A stretch of 64,000 nt of DNA from Pseudoalteromonas shioyasakiensis (GCF_024518675.1 NZ_JANIGL010000005.1:124001-188000), one strand, 5' to 3'; numbered from the stretch's first letter, positions 1 through 10,492 are shown. Numbers and translations are program-made. Notes: a model not told the origin generated them from the letters alone.

Positions 1-206
1 TTTAAATAGAAAGTTTCCTGCTCTTTACACAGTACTGAGGCAAACAATTTAACCATGCTTATACGGCTTATTTCACTTCCTTGATAATGCCATTTAGCCT
101 GATTATCTATAACAATAGGCAACGAACCGCATTCGGTAGGTTGCCATTGTTCAAACGGTTTGCTTTGCTGTGACAGACTCGCTGCTAGCTCAGAAACCGA
201 TAACAT
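1..206 (-). CDS. DUF1285 family protein, N-terminal part (cut by window edge)
   Basis: Translating the minus strand from the ATG at 206 gives an open frame that runs off the left edge. The first 68 residues include PFEQWQPTECGSLPIVID, KWHYQGSEISR and MVKLFASVLCKE. From memory of the family, this pattern (W-x-P..G, then W-H-x-G-x-x-I-x-R and LFASVL) marks DUF1285 proteins, small cytoplasmic proteins of unknown role. The ATG overlaps the TAA of the upstream YceI gene by one base (TAATG), so the two are probably translationally coupled in one operon. The C-terminal part lies outside the window. Family assignment is recognition from sequence, not a search. Confidence 0.75.
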   Translation of the reverse strand, partial: MLSVSELAASLSQQSKPFEQWQPTECGSLPIVIDNQAKWHYQGSEISRISMVKLFASVLCKEQETFYL

Positions 207-793
207 TACTTATCTTTTTTTAATGTTAATGAATAACTAACAGGTACAGCTGTGGCGATAGCTGATAACCCTGCTAATTTTTGCAGCTGTGCAATACCGT
301 CAGTTACGGCAAAGTCAGCAGCATTAACAATCAAAGGTGATAAAGACGATACAGTAACATCTCCTTCAGGTGACATATTTGCAAGTACATCAGTGGTGAA
401 CTCTTTCGTTTGACCATGAAAAGCAAGCGTAGCTTTTACACCTTTAAGAACATGTTGACCAGGGATGATGGTCATTAAGCGTTTGCTTAAGTCTGCGGTT
501 AAGGTTGCCGCAGGAAACTTAACCGTTTCAAATAACAGCTTAGTCATACGCTCATTACGGATAGGGATCATAGTCTCGACTGAAGCCAAATCAATATTAA
601 CTTCAAACATACCTTGATCCGATAGGCTACCAGATAATGTTTTAAAGTAATGGACTTCAGCAATACTATTGTTCTTTATTGAAACAAAGCTCACCTTGCT
701 TTGATCATTATTTAACTGCCAACCAGCCAGTGCTGCACTACTTGCTACTAAACTGACTAACGAAAAACCGAAAACAGCTATTGATTTAATCAC
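206..793 (-). CDS. YceI family periplasmic protein
   Basis: A 195-residue protein with a Sec signal peptide (hydrophobic stretch ending SSAALAG near residue 24) and a YceI-type lipocalin-like barrel: W-x-L-x-x-x-x-S-x-V-S-F-x-S-I-K-N near residues 25-41, then S-L-x-S-V-x-T-x-I-P-I-R-N-E-R-M. YceI proteins bind isoprenoid or other amphipathic lipids in the periplasm; the ligand here is unknown. The start is GTG: no ATG is in frame before the upstream stop at 806-808, and AAGGA lies about 8 nt upstream. It is followed with a 1-bp overlap by the DUF1285 gene. The family is clear, the physiological role is not. Confidence 0.85.
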   Translation of the reverse strand: MIKSIAVFGFSLVSLVASSAALAGWQLNNDQSKVSFVSIKNNSIAEVHYFKTLSGSLSDQGMFEVNIDLASVETMIPIRNERMTKLLFETVKFPAATLTADLSKRLMTIIPGQHVLKGVKATLAFHGQTKEFTTDVLANMSPEGDVTVSSLSPLIVNAADFAVTDGIAQLQKLAGLSAIATAVPVSYSLTLKKDK

Positions 794-900
794 GACGCAT
801 TCCTTTCAAAATGAAAATGAGATTCAATGGTAGCAGTTCAACACCGAAGTGCAATATATAGAAGAGAGTTCACAATAAGTGAATTTAAAGGAAATAGTAG

Positions 901-930
901 AAAAAACAGCCCAGCAAATAAATGCTGGGC
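901..930 (-). terminator. intrinsic terminator of the candidate sRNA
   Basis: On the minus strand an 8-bp perfect stem GCCCAGCA / TGCTGGGC (909-916 and 923-930) with a TTTATT loop is followed by TG and then six T (901-906). polA already has its own terminator at 1134-1159 and no minus-strand gene lies between. This second terminator therefore argues for a separate short transcript. Confidence 0.75.
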
Positions 931-1020
931 CGGTATAGCAAACTGGGGAGAAGCTATCAATAAGTTGCACCCTTACGAGTGCATCATCAACAGGATGTCC
1001 TACAGGATGAGGACGGCGCG
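901..1020 (-). ncRNA. candidate structured small RNA downstream of polA
   Basis: Between the polA terminator and the YceI gene, the minus strand holds four consecutive stem-loops. They are GTCCT/AGGAC (1010-1014 with 997-1001), a 7-bp stem closed by a GUAA (GNRA) tetraloop (977-983 with 966-972), ATAGC/GCTAT (953-957 with 935-939) and a GCCCAGCA/TGCTGGGC terminator followed by six U. A GC-rich stretch (CGCGCCG) follows a possible -10 GTTAAAGT at 1022-1029, so the start is probably near 1015-1020. Enterobacteria and vibrios carry Spot 42 at this position, but I see no convincing primary-sequence match. It could instead be a new polA-adjacent sRNA. Confidence 0.55.
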
Positions 1021-1133
1021 GACTTTAACAAAATCAGGCTTAAAAATAAATTAAAAAACCACGGTTTTGGCTCGATTTAATGAACAAATAACGCTTACAA
1101 ACATATATTTCGATAATTTAACCTTTTAGTTAC

Positions 1134-1159
1134 AAAAAAAGCGCCAACTGGCGCTTTTT
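1134..1159 (-). terminator. polA intrinsic terminator
   Basis: A short GCGCC-AACT-GGCGC hairpin (1141-1154) is flanked by seven A on the left and five T on the right, 25 bp past the polA stop. Reading leftward the hairpin is followed by a run of seven T. The symmetry also allows it to work on the plus strand. Confidence 0.8.
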
Positions 1160-1184
1160 CGTCATTTAAGGTATTAACGCTTTA

Positions 1185-3920
1185 TTAATGCGCTTGTTCC
1201 CAGTTGTCACCAGTATCGGCTTCAACAATAAGTGGCACATCCAGCTTTGCAGCATCCGACATTAACTGACAAATCTGCGCAGTATATTGCTCTGTACAAT
1301 CAGTTTTGATTTCAAAAACCAATTCATCGTGTACTTGCATCAATAATTTAACTGTATTCGGTGCTTGCTCAGCAACCCATTTATGCACTGTTAGCATAGC
1401 TTTTTTGATAATATCTGCTGCTGTTCCTTGCATTGGTGCATTGATAGCCGCTCGCTCTGCACCTTTACGGCGCGCGCCATTGCGTGCGTTGATCTCAGGT
1501 AAATGTAAACGTCGACCAAATAATGTTTCAACATAACCGTTTTCAGCCGCTTTTTCACGCGTTGATTCCATATAGTCTAAAACGCCTGGGAAGCGCTCAA
1601 AGTATTTATCTATATAATGCTGTGCTTCATGGCGTGGCACATCAAGTTGACGCGCTAAACCAAACGCTGACATACCATAAATTAAGCCAAAGTTGACTGC
1701 TTTAGCCTTACGGCGCATATCAGTGGTAACCTCGTCTAACTCAACCCCAAATACTTCTGCGGCTGTTGCACTGTGTACATCTAGGCCATTGGCAAAGGCA
1801 TTCAATAAGCCTTTATCTTGCGATAAATGCGCCATAATACGTAGCTCAATTTGGCTGTAATCGGCAGCGACAATTTTATAACCATCAGCTGCGACAAACG
1901 CTTCACGAATACGGCGACCCTCTTCTGAACGAATTGGAATATTCTGTAAATTAGGATCAGTTGAACTTAAGCGCCCTGTTGCCGTAACCGCTTGGTGATA
2001 AGAAGTATGCACACGGTTAGTTTGCTCATTAACCATTAATGGTAGCTTATCGGTATAAGTTGATTTCAGCTTTGATAACCCGCGGTGCTCAATAATAACC
2101 TTAGGTAGCGGGTAATCATGCGCAAGCTCTTGCAGTACTTCTTCTGCTGTCGAAGGTGCGCCTTTTGGGGTTTTTTTAATAACCGGTAACTCAAGCTTTT
2201 CAAACAACAATACTTGCAACTGTTTTGGCGAGCTTAAATTAAATGGTTCACCAGCAATCTCAAAGGCTTCTTTTTCAAGCTCCAGTAAACGTTCCCCTAA
2301 GCGCTGGCTGTGTGCAGCCAGCATTTTACTATCAATGGCAACGCCGGTACGTTCAATATCAGATATAACACTGACAAGCGGCAATTCAATGTCTTCAAAT
2401 ACTGATTTTAATTTTTCATCAGCTGCAATTTTTGGCCATAACACTTGATGTAAACGCAGCGTAATATCCGCATCTTCTGCTGCATACGGTGCGGCTTTTT
2501 CCAACTCAATTTGGTTAAAGGTTAATTGCTTTTTGCCTTTGCCGGCAATGTCTTCAAAGCTGATATTCTTATGGCCTAAATATTTTAGCGCAAGGGAATC
2601 CATATCATGGCGAGTCCCTACACTGTTAAACACATACGACTCAAGCATAGTGTCAAACTTAATACCTTTTAGCTCAAAGCCTGCATTGGCAAGGACGCTT
2701 TTATCGTATTTTAAATTTTGCCCAACTTTTGCTTTATTTTCATCAGCCAGAATCGGCCCAATTTTAGCCATTACCGTTTCAAGAGAAAGCTGTTCAGGCG
2801 CATCAGGATAATCATGAGCAACAGGTAAATACGCCGCTTCACCCGCTTTTACCGCAAAGCTCATCCCAACCAGTTGCGCTTGCATGTAATCTAGGCTGGT
2901 TGTTTCAGTATCAAAGGCAAACAATTCAGCTGCGTTTAATTGCTCAACGAGTGTGTCTAGTTGTTGTTCAGTTAAGATAGTTTCATAGTGAGCATCAGCA
3001 ACTTTAGGCAGTTCATTAGCTTCACTTGGTACTGCTAAGTGCGTCTCTGCATCTTTTGGGTTATCTAGTAATTCAGCTAACCAACGGCGGAATTCACATT
3101 CACCATATAAAGCAATCAACTCGTCTCTATTTGGTTCTTGCAGTTTGAAGGTATCAAGGTTTGATTCAACCTCAACATCGCACTTAATGGTGGCAAGCTC
3201 ATAACTTAATGGTAGGTGAGCAACTGCGGCTGCGAGTTTTTCACCAATCTTGCCTTTGATTTCGCTGGCGTGATCTAACACACCTTGGAGTGATCCATAC
3301 TTTTGTAACCATTTAACCGCAGTTTTTGGACCACATCCATCGACCCCTGGAATGTTATCGACTTTATCACCCATTAAGGCTAAGTAATCGATAATAAGCT
3401 CTGGGCCAACACCAAACTTTTCTAACACCGTTTGGGGATCTGAAATGCTGTCGGTCATGGTGTTGATCAAAGTGACATGCTCATTGACGAGCTGAGCCAT
3501 ATCTTTATCACCAGTTGAAACTAAAACATGCCGCTTTTGCTCTGTAGCAATTCGGGCAAAAGTACCGATTACATCATCAGCTTCAACACCTTCAATACTA
3601 ATAAGCGGGAATCCCATCGCTTTAATAATACTGTGCAATGGCGCTATTTGCGTACGCAGATCATCCGGCATCGGCGGACGATTAGCTTTATACTCGCTAT
3701 ACATATCGTTACGAAAAGTTTTACCTTTGGCATCAAACACCACCACCATGTGAGACGGATCATATTGTTTGATCAAACTTTTCAGCATGTTTACCACACC
3801 ATAAATAGCACCTGTCGCCTCACCCTTAGAGTTAGTTAAATGTGGTGGCGAATGGTACGCGCGAAATAAGTATGAAGAGCCATCAACTAAAATAAGTGGA
3901 TTTTCTGGGATCTGAGCCAT
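1185..3920 (-). CDS. polA: DNA polymerase I
   Basis: A 911-residue family A polymerase that fills gaps and removes RNA primers in replication and repair. In order: N-terminal 5'-3' exonuclease ([39 protein letters not shown]), a 3'-5' exonuclease with intact metal-binding DxE ([12 protein letters not shown] near residue 335), and the polymerase. The polymerase has motif A ([12 protein letters not shown]), motif B ([14 protein letters not shown]) and motif C ([11 protein letters not shown]). Because the DxE is intact, proofreading should be active, as in the E. coli enzyme. The ATG at 3920 starts [16 protein letters not shown], which matches the usual N-terminus. It is monocistronic, with a long AT-rich upstream region and its own terminator. 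Confidence 0.98.
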   Translation of the reverse strand: MAQIPENPLILVDGSSYLFRAYHSPPHLTNSKGEATGAIYGVVNMLKSLIKQYDPSHMVVVFDAKGKTFRNDMYSEYKANRPPMPDDLRTQIAPLHSIIKAMGFPLISIEGVEADDVIGTFARIATEQKRHVLVSTGDKDMAQLVNEHVTLINTMTDSISDPQTVLEKFGVGPELIIDYLALMGDKVDNIPGVDGCGPKTAVKWLQKYGSLQGVLDHASEIKGKIGEKLAAAVAHLPLSYELATIKCDVEVESNLDTFKLQEPNRDELIALYGECEFRRWLAELLDNPKDAETHLAVPSEANELPKVADAHYETILTEQQLDTLVEQLNAAELFAFDTETTSLDYMQAQLVGMSFAVKAGEAAYLPVAHDYPDAPEQLSLETVMAKIGPILADENKAKVGQNLKYDKSVLANAGFELKGIKFDTMLESYVFNSVGTRHDMDSLALKYLGHKNISFEDIAGKGKKQLTFNQIELEKAAPYAAEDADITLRLHQVLWPKIAADEKLKSVFEDIELPLVSVISDIERTGVAIDSKMLAAHSQRLGERLLELEKEAFEIAGEPFNLSSPKQLQVLLFEKLELPVIKKTPKGAPSTAEEVLQELAHDYPLPKVIIEHRGLSKLKSTYTDKLPLMVNEQTNRVHTSYHQAVTATGRLSSTDPNLQNIPIRSEEGRRIREAFVAADGYKIVAADYSQIELRIMAHLSQDKGLLNAFANGLDVHSATAAEVFGVELDEVTTDMRRKAKAVNFGLIYGMSAFGLARQLDVPRHEAQHYIDKYFERFPGVLDYMESTREKAAENGYVETLFGRRLHLPEINARNGARRKGAERAAINAPMQGTAADIIKKAMLTVHKWVAEQAPNTVKLLMQVHDELVFEIKTDCTEQYTAQICQLMSDAAKLDVPLIVEADTGDNWEQAH

Positions 3921-4477
3921 GATGTAATTGGATCCTAAATGAGAGAAAATGAAATAATGCTAAGCATGCCACAAGGACACACATAAAACGACTTGAAATA
4001 AAGTTTTGTTCAAGGGGCTAAACAAGAGCAAGCTGTGGATAACTTTGTAGATAACAAACACAGTCAATTCTTCCAAAGCAATATAAACGGCTTAGAAAAA
4101 CATTAACTCGTTGATTTATATAAAAAGATAATACGGCGTTCTTTTTTATTATTTTTTTGGCCAATGTGGAAAAGCAATTTACTCTGCTTTACTTTCCTTG
4201 TACTTGTCTTATATATGGCCTTATATATGCAAACCAGTAAACGGTTATTTTATACCCTTCTAAATAACCGGACAAGCATTCTACCATAATGGATCAAAGA
4301 TCATAGTGATCCTTTATAATTTTTTCCTCTTAGTAGACTTTCAAAAAAGCATATACCGCGAGTTCACTTTGCTAGATTGCGATCTGAGGCAATAAATTTA
4401 TTTTATCATCTGTGTATCAATGTTTAGCGTAATCGCATGTTAGACTTAACTAAACCAACCTCAAGGAGATCTTCATT
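3921..4477. other. AT-rich divergent control region between polA and elbB
   Basis: No open frame of note lies in these 557 bp between the divergent genes polA and elbB. It contains a perfect DnaA box, TTATCCACA, read on the minus strand at 4034-4042, and a one-mismatch box (TTATCTACA) at 4046-4054. There is also a GATC-rich palindrome with an adjacent TATAAT (listed separately) and several long A/T runs. Two boxes are too few to call a replication origin. The region most likely holds the promoters of polA and elbB. Confidence 0.6.
4291..4320 (+). promoter_or_regulatory. GATC-rich palindrome abutting a TATAAT box
   Basis: GGATCA at 4291-4296 and TGATCC at 4307-4312 form a perfect inverted repeat around a central GATC. 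This gives three Dam sites in 22 bp (4292, 4299, 4308). Three bases after it comes a perfect TATAAT (4315-4320), oriented towards elbB about 158 bp away. No good -35 is visible at 16-18 bp. A methylation-sensitive or repressor-controlled promoter for elbB is possible but is inference. Confidence 0.4.
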
Positions 4478-5128
4478 ATGAAAAAAATTGCTGTAATTTT
4501 AGCTGGTTGTGGTGTTTATGATGGTGCAGAAATAAACGAGGCGGTACTGACTTTACTGCACATAGCTAAAGCAGGTGCTAGCTATCAATGTTTTGCGCCA
4601 GATGTAGAGCAACTGCATACTATTAATCACCTTACTGGTGAGCAAATGGCGCCAAATCGTAATGTATTAGTTGAAGCCTCTCGTATCGCCCGTGGTGATA
4701 TAAAACCTGTCACTGAACTCAACGCAAGTAACTTTGATGCACTGATTATTCCTGGCGGTTTTGGTGCAGCGAAAAACTTGTGTGATTTTGCAGTTAAAGG
4801 CGCTGAAGCGCAAATGAATACTGATGTAATGCAAGCTTGCAAACAGTTTGCAGACATGGCTAAACCCGCAGGTTATATGTGTATAGCACCTGCGATGATC
4901 CCACTGATCTACCAAACAGGCATCAAAGCCACCATTGGTAATGATGCAGATACAGCTTCTGCGATTAGTGCTTTAGGTGCTGAGCATATCGACTGCATGG
5001 TGGATGATATTGTGATTGATGAGAAACATAAAGTCGTCAGTACCCCAGCTTATATGCTCGCGCAATCAATACTAGATGCCGATGCCGGTATTGAAAAGCT
5101 AGTCAAAGCCGTCATTAAGATGTGTTAA
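4478..5128 (+). CDS. elbB: glyoxalase/isoprenoid biosynthesis protein ElbB
   Basis: A 216-residue member of the DJ-1/PfpI (class I glutamine amidotransferase-like) superfamily, ES1/ElbB group. Visible landmarks are KKIAVILAGCGVYDGAEINE at the N-terminus, the DALIIPGGFGAAKNLCDFA loop and the nucleophile-elbow cysteine in GYMCIAPAMIP (about residue 137). The E. coli homologue has weak glyoxalase activity and was linked to isoprenoid synthesis; the physiological substrate is unsettled. A good AAGGAG ribosome-binding site precedes the ATG. It stands alone, with its own terminator downstream. Confidence 0.93.
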   Translation: MKKIAVILAGCGVYDGAEINEAVLTLLHIAKAGASYQCFAPDVEQLHTINHLTGEQMAPNRNVLVEASRIARGDIKPVTELNASNFDALIIPGGFGAAKNLCDFAVKGAEAQMNTDVMQACKQFADMAKPAGYMCIAPAMIPLIYQTGIKATIGNDADTASAISALGAEHIDCMVDDIVIDEKHKVVSTPAYMLAQSILDADAGIEKLVKAVIKMC

Positions 5129-5162
5129 TCAATTTCAACCTACTATTTACTGAGCTTTACCA

Positions 5163-5200
5163 CGACATTTTTTGCGCTAACGCAAAAAATGTCGTTTTTT
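5163..5200 (+). terminator. elbB intrinsic terminator
   Basis: A perfect 14-bp stem (5163-5176 with 5181-5194), CTAA loop, then six T. It lies 35 bp after the elbB stop. Confidence 0.9.
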
Positions 5201-5313
5201 CAAAATAAAAACAGCTCACGGCGTTTTATAAATTGCAGCTAAGCGTTATAATCGTTCTAAATTCCGTCATCTATCGTGATTGATCACGTTCAAATCGAAG
5301 TGAGCAAGGCAAA

Positions 5314-5706
5314 ATGAAAAAACTATCAGCAGCATTATTATTGCTAGCAACCACCGCATACGCACAGCCATATGATAACTCTATGACTGAAGATGCGATC
5401 AAAAAACGTATCGCACCAATTGGTGCCGTTTACTTTGAAGGCGATAAAGCAGCAGTTGCTGAAGTGCCGTCAGGCCCTCGTTCAGGTGAACAAGTTTATC
5501 AAGCCGCATGTTTTGCATGCCATGGCACAGGGGCTTTAGGTGCACCAAAGTCAGCTGAGGATTGGGCACCTCGTTTAGCGAAAGGCGCAGACACTCTTTT
5601 AGATCATGCAATTAATGGCTTCAATGCAATGCCTCCAAAAGGAACATGCATGGATTGTTCTGATGATGAACTGCGAGCTGCTATCGATTTCATGGCTAAA
5701 AAGTAA
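5314..5706 (+). CDS. cytochrome c5 (monoheme class I c-type cytochrome)
   Basis: A 130-residue secreted protein with a signal peptide (MKKLSAALLLLATTAYAQP). The heme-attachment motif CFACH (AACFACHGTGALGAPK) is followed by the axial-Met region NAMPPKGTCMDC. The extra cysteine pair C-M-D-C followed by SDDELRAAIDFM is characteristic of cytochrome c5 and of Shewanella ScyA-like proteins. It should act in the periplasm as a soluble electron carrier, probably towards terminal oxidases. It is a single gene with a terminator immediately downstream. The role in a particular respiratory branch is inference. Confidence 0.93.
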   Translation: MKKLSAALLLLATTAYAQPYDNSMTEDAIKKRIAPIGAVYFEGDKAAVAEVPSGPRSGEQVYQAACFACHGTGALGAPKSAEDWAPRLAKGADTLLDHAINGFNAMPPKGTCMDCSDDELRAAIDFMAKK

Positions 5707-5730
5707 TACTTAATTACTTATGAAATTTTA

Positions 5731-5760
5731 AAAAAGGCTGATTTTTATCAGCCTTTTTTA
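5731..5760 (+). terminator. terminator of the cytochrome c5 gene
   Basis: Stem GGCTGAT / ATCAGCC (5736-5742 and 5747-5753) with a TTTT loop, five A before and six T after. It begins 25 bp past the stop codon. Confidence 0.9.
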
Positions 5761-5900
5761 TTGCAGCTGCTAAATAAAGCAGTATTTTATAGCTAATTAT
5801 TATTATATCTTTCTAATACTATTATCTACTTGACGATTAACCCAAAAAATGAAAATATGAGTGTAATTATTATACAATAAAAACAGTCGGTTCAACGTCA

Positions 5901-8477
5901 GTGGAAGATAAAGCAGCTTTACTACAAAAACTAGAGCATAAGAATGCCCGTTTATCCGCTTTAGTCAAAAAGTATAAGCGATCACATCACCTTCAACATG
6001 CCCTGCTCCAATTATCAGAGCAAGCGAGCACTGTTGCCGAGTTAACGCTACTTTACCCTGCGATCCACGATATTCTGCAAGACTATGTACCAAGCAAAAG
6101 TTTTTATGTTGTACTACTCAATCAATTCACAAATACCCTAGAGCTGTCGTATTTCGCCGATGAAAAAGACGGTATCGCAATTCCTTTAAATCAAGATCAT
6201 AACTTTAGCCAAGGTGTGACTGGTTATGTATTCAAGCAAGGCAAAACAACTTATTACAAAGGTAATGAGATGCAAGAAGATGCCGACAAGGGACTTTTTA
6301 AACTACTAGGATCACCAGCGGAACACTGGGTAGGCGTACCTGTTTACCGTGAAAAACAAATAATTGGCGTGCTCGTTGCGCAAAGTTATGATGAACGCCA
6401 AAGCTATTCAGATCAGCAGATAGAACTTCTCGAAGTTATGTCGTTATACCTTGCCACTGCGATTGAACGAGTTAAAAAACGTGAGCTATTAGAATCTGAA
6501 GTAAAAATACGCACTCGTGCCCTTACACAAAGTAATGAAGCACTCAATGTTGAAGTTAAGCAACATAAAAAAACCTTAGAACGCCAACAAATTCTATTTA
6601 AAATTTCTGAACTTGCAACACAAAGTAAACACATAGAAGAAGTGTACCAGCAAGTTCACGAAATCATTAAATCCATTACGTATGCTGATAACTTATATAT
6701 CGCACTATATGATAAAAAGTCTGGCTGGTTAAATTTCCCGTATTGCGTCGATGAATTTAGTGAAAATACACAACCTCGTCCTTTTGCTAAAGGCTATAGT
6801 GAGCTGGTTTTAAGTACTGAACAAACTCAATTGATCGACTCCAACAGAGCAGAAAAACTAATTAAAAGCGGCACAGTTGAACGCCCAGAGGTAGTTCCTG
6901 TGCAACAAACAGCAACCAGTTGGTTAGGTGCCCCGCTTAAAACATCGCAAGGTGTAATTGGCTTAATTGTCTGTCAGGCTTATCAAAATAAGCATATTTT
7001 TAATCAAGACGACTGTGAGTTAATTACCTTTGTTTCTCACCAGATAGCAACAGTATTGCAAGCTCATTTAGCCAGCCAGGCCATTAAGCGTAGTAATCAA
7101 AATTTAGAACATCGTGTTGCCGAAAAAACCAAAGAAATTCGCCAAACAAATATGCACTTACAAATGCAGATCGAAGAGCGGAAAAAGATTGAGCAACAAC
7201 TATATCACGATGCCCACCACGACTCGCTCACAGGTTTACCAAACCGCAGCTTGTTTTTGACCCAGCTTGAAAAGACCCTACAGCATTACCAGCGCTACCC
7301 TGAGCAAGAGTTTGCGGTCCTATTTATAGATTTAGATAAGTTTAAAGACATTAACGATCAACTTGGTCACCAAGCGGGCGATCAGTTTTTAATTGGGGTA
7401 GCGGAGTGTTTTTCACAGTGTATACGTGAACACGACCTATTGGCGCGCCTAGGTGGTGACGAATTTGTTATTTTATTAACCCACCTAACTGAGCGCCAAC
7501 AAGCTGAAGATGTCGCAAAGCGTATAATTAAGTTAATGAAAAAACCATTCTGCATGAAGGGGATTTGTGTACAAAGTGGCGCCAGTGTAGGTATTACCTA
7601 TTCAAAAACACACTATAAGCACACCGATGAAATAATTCGTGATGCAGATGCGGCCATGTATTACGCAAAAAATGCCGGTCGCAGTCGCTTTGAGTTTTTT
7701 CATCCATTACTTAATGTAAGCACCAACAATCAAGAATTTGAAGCAAGCCATCATCTCGATGCATTGCCGATGCATTTTCGCAGCTCTGAAATTATTACCC
7801 TCGATGAACAATTTCAATCAGAAGTGCTAATTGAAGCCTTTGGTGAGCATCCCGTATTGGGCAGCACCAGCTTTGATATTTTGAAAAAATTCGCTGCCGA
7901 CAAAGCACAGCAACTTGAGGTCGAATTGCAGCTGCTAGATCAAGCTTGCAAACAAGCGCAAGCAGCTAATTTAGGCCTAGCATTACTGCCTTGCTCTGCC
8001 CTTTTACTTGAAAAGGTCGAGTTTGCAGCTTTATGCTTAACATTACAAAACCAGCCAAATCAAAAACAGTTATGCTTATTATTTAATGAACAAGAAATTC
8101 GTTATGCATCTGCTGTACAAATAACTAACTTAAAGCAGCTTAGCGCACTAGGCTATGCGATTGGCTTAAATGATTTTGCCAAAGATCGTTGTGAATTAAA
8201 CTTACTTACCGAGTTAAGCTTTGACTATTTATTATTAAGCTCAACCTTTAGTAAACGCGTTTTACAACAACAAAGTTACGACTTACAGCTGCAAGGTGTA
8301 TTAGCCATCACCAAAATAAAACAAGTAAAAGTGATAGCTAAAGGCCCTTCTATATTAAATTTTAGAGCATTATTAGATACTCATGGCCTGTCTTTATTTG
8401 TTGGTAAGCAACACGCAATAAACACCCCGGGAAGCTACAACGCTGATATAAATAATAGCGAACAACAACTAAATTAG
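5901..8477 (+). CDS. GAF-GAF-GGDEF diguanylate cyclase with degenerate EAL-like C-terminus
   Basis: An 858-residue cytoplasmic signalling protein. After an N-terminal coiled coil come two GAF-like sensor domains (about 40-195 and 225-395), each followed by heptad-rich linkers, then a GGDEF domain (about 435-600). The active motif GGDEF is intact at 518-522 and is preceded by an RxxD inhibitory site ([14 protein letters not shown]), so cyclic di-GMP synthesis with product feedback is expected. The last ~230 residues resemble an EAL fold but lack the catalytic residues: the usual DDFG appears as NDFA near 757-760, and there is no E-A/V-L signature. The start is GTG with no clear Shine-Dalgarno, suggesting weak translation. 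The gene ends in a 4-bp convergent overlap with rep. No input ligand can be assigned. Confidence 0.88.
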   Translation: MEDKAALLQKLEHKNARLSALVKKYKRSHHLQHALLQLSEQASTVAELTLLYPAIHDILQDYVPSKSFYVVLLNQFTNTLELSYFADEKDGIAIPLNQDHNFSQGVTGYVFKQGKTTYYKGNEMQEDADKGLFKLLGSPAEHWVGVPVYREKQIIGVLVAQSYDERQSYSDQQIELLEVMSLYLATAIERVKKRELLESEVKIRTRALTQSNEALNVEVKQHKKTLERQQILFKISELATQSKHIEEVYQQVHEIIKSITYADNLYIALYDKKSGWLNFPYCVDEFSENTQPRPFAKGYSELVLSTEQTQLIDSNRAEKLIKSGTVERPEVVPVQQTATSWLGAPLKTSQGVIGLIVCQAYQNKHIFNQDDCELITFVSHQIATVLQAHLASQAIKRSNQNLEHRVAEKTKEIRQTNMHLQMQIEERKKIEQQLYHDAHHDSLTGLPNRSLFLTQLEKTLQHYQRYPEQEFAVLFIDLDKFKDINDQLGHQAGDQFLIGVAECFSQCIREHDLLARLGGDEFVILLTHLTERQQAEDVAKRIIKLMKKPFCMKGICVQSGASVGITYSKTHYKHTDEIIRDADAAMYYAKNAGRSRFEFFHPLLNVSTNNQEFEASHHLDALPMHFRSSEIITLDEQFQSEVLIEAFGEHPVLGSTSFDILKKFAADKAQQLEVELQLLDQACKQAQAANLGLALLPCSALLLEKVEFAALCLTLQNQPNQKQLCLLFNEQEIRYASAVQITNLKQLSALGYAIGLNDFAKDRCELNLLTELSFDYLLLSSTFSKRVLQQQSYDLQLQGVLAITKIKQVKVIAKGPSILNFRALLDTHGLSLFVGKQHAINTPGSYNADINNSEQQLN

Positions 8478-10492
8478 TTAGGCTTTTTTAACATAGCCCG
8501 TAAGTTAGCTACCCGTGCTTGGCCTTTCTCCATACGTTCTGCTTGGCTACTAGGCGCCTTTTTATTTTCAAACGCTAAATCATCTTGCGGCAGCTCTTGC
8601 ACAAAACGGCTTAATTCCGTTTGCGATGTTTCACCAAATTGTCGGCGAATTTTAGCATAGGTCATGGTCAGTTCTTGTTGTGCACGGGTGATCCCCACAT
8701 ACGCTAAGCGACGCTCTTCATCGACATTTTCTTCATCAATACTCACTTGGTGCGGCAGTAACCCTTCTTCCATTCCCACCATAAATACGTATGGGTACTC
8801 GAGACCTTTTGAAGCATGAAGCGTTAGCAATTGTACCGCATCACTTTCGTCCTCTTCTTCATTACGTTCAAGCATGTCGCGTAGAGTTAGCTTACTCACC
8901 ACCTCGGCTAATGTCATAGGAGGGTTATCTGCATCACCCGTTAGCATATCGGTGATCCAACGATATAACTCTGACACATTTTTCATCCGCATCTCTGCCG
9001 CTTTCGCGCTAGGTGATGTCTCATAGAGATAAGCTTCGTAGTTTATTTGTCTGATCAAGTCCTTAACCGCTTCGAGGGTATCGCCACGTACAGCGTTATC
9101 AGACAGTTCAACCACCCAACGAGCAAAGCCCGCTAGCGCGTTTAAGCCACGGCCTTTTAACCTGTAATTTAAGTCATTATCAAAACAGGTGGCAAATAAG
9201 CTAGCGTGCTTTTCGTTCGCTAATGTCCCTAGCTTTTCAAGGGTAACCGTGCCTATTTCCCTGCGTGGAGTATTAACGATACGTAAAAATGCATTATCGT
9301 CATCTTGATTCACTAACAGACGTAAATACGCCATGATATCTTTGATTTCGGAGCGTGAGAAAAACGACATACCACCACTAATTTTGTACGGAATACGGTT
9401 ACTCATAAGTGACTTTTCAAACCCACGCGCTTGGTGATTACCGCGATATAAAATAGCGTAATCTTTATAACTGGTGCGCTTCATAAACTTATGAGAGATA
9501 ATCTCAGCCACCACTCGCTCAGATTCATGCTCCTCATCACGACAGCCAATCACTTTTATTGGCTCACCATAACCTAACTCACTAAACAGTTTTTTATCAA
9601 ACTCATGAGGGTTATTAGCAATTAATATATTAGCGGCTTTAAGAATTCGCCCTGCACTTCGGTAGTTTTGCTCAAGCTTAATAAGCCTAAGGCCTGGAAA
9701 ATCTTTACTCAGTAATACAAGGTTCTGCGGACGGGCACCACGCCAAGAGTAGATTGATTGGTCGTCATCACCTACCACGGTAAAGCGGGCACGCTCACCC
9801 ACCAACAACTTAACCAGTTGATACTGGCTAGTATTGGTATCTTGATATTCATCCACCAGCAAATAGCGAAAACGTTGTTGCCAGCGATCGCGAGATGTGG
9901 CATTTGTGCTTAATAGCAAAGTTGGGATCATAATCAGATCGTCAAAATCTAATGCATTATAAGCACGCAACTGAGTTTGGTAACGAGCATAAAGTTGCGC
10001 GAACAACGCTTTTTGCGGTTCGCGAGCTTCGCGAATTGCTTGCTCTGGCAAGATAAGTTCATTCTTCCAACTGCCGATTTGCATCTTCAATAAGTTAAGT
10101 AAATCTTTATCTTTTTTTAGTTCGTCTTCGGTTAAGTCACCAAGTAATTGATTGGTGTCTTGATCGTCAAATAATGAAAAACCCGGTTTAAATCCTAACG
10201 TTTTTAACTCTTTTTTAATGATCTCAAGGCCCAAGGTGTGAAAGGTAGATACCCAAAGCCCTTTCGACTCTTGCTTACCGAGCGTTTGCATCACCCTTTC
10301 GCGCATTTCTTTAGCTGCTTTATTGGTAAAGGTCACCGCTGCTATATTACGCGCTTGATACTCACACTTTTGCACCAAGTAAGCGATTTTATTAGTAATT
10401 ACTCGCGTTTTACCAGAGCCCGCCCCTGCCAATACTAGGCATGGGCCACTAATATATTTTACCGCTTCATCTTGTTTAGGATTGAGTTTCAT
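8474..10492 (-). CDS. rep: ATP-dependent DNA helicase Rep
   Basis: A 672-residue superfamily 1A 3'-5' helicase that clears proteins ahead of replication forks and helps restart them. Walker A is AGAGSGKT (residues 22-29), Walker [11 protein letters not shown], motif [18 protein letters not shown], and the C-terminal motifs [10 protein letters not shown] and [11 protein letters not shown] are present. The length matches E. coli Rep (673). The open frame extends 51 codons further upstream. I place the start at the ATG at 10492 because [14 protein letters not shown] is the family N-terminus and the upstream extension is not protein-like. The C-terminal stop overlaps the convergent GGDEF gene. 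Confidence 0.96.
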   Translation of the reverse strand: MKLNPKQDEAVKYISGPCLVLAGAGSGKTRVITNKIAYLVQKCEYQARNIAAVTFTNKAAKEMRERVMQTLGKQESKGLWVSTFHTLGLEIIKKELKTLGFKPGFSLFDDQDTNQLLGDLTEDELKKDKDLLNLLKMQIGSWKNELILPEQAIREAREPQKALFAQLYARYQTQLRAYNALDFDDLIMIPTLLLSTNATSRDRWQQRFRYLLVDEYQDTNTSQYQLVKLLVGERARFTVVGDDDQSIYSWRGARPQNLVLLSKDFPGLRLIKLEQNYRSAGRILKAANILIANNPHEFDKKLFSELGYGEPIKVIGCRDEEHESERVVAEIISHKFMKRTSYKDYAILYRGNHQARGFEKSLMSNRIPYKISGGMSFFSRSEIKDIMAYLRLLVNQDDDNAFLRIVNTPRREIGTVTLEKLGTLANEKHASLFATCFDNDLNYRLKGRGLNALAGFARWVVELSDNAVRGDTLEAVKDLIRQINYEAYLYETSPSAKAAEMRMKNVSELYRWITDMLTGDADNPPMTLAEVVSKLTLRDMLERNEEEDESDAVQLLTLHASKGLEYPYVFMVGMEEGLLPHQVSIDEENVDEERRLAYVGITRAQQELTMTYAKIRRQFGETSQTELSRFVQELPQDDLAFENKKAPSSQAERMEKGQARVANLRAMLKKPN

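Noticed and set aside
827..1054. 75-codon plus-strand open frame between the YceI gene and polA
   Set aside because: It runs antisense through the stem-loops of the candidate sRNA, has no ribosome-binding site, and its protein is low-complexity without family resemblance.
3921..4477. Possible replication origin
   Set aside because: It has only two DnaA boxes, no dnaA, dnaN or mnmG neighbour, and no clear AT-rich unwinding repeat array. More likely an ordinary divergent promoter region.
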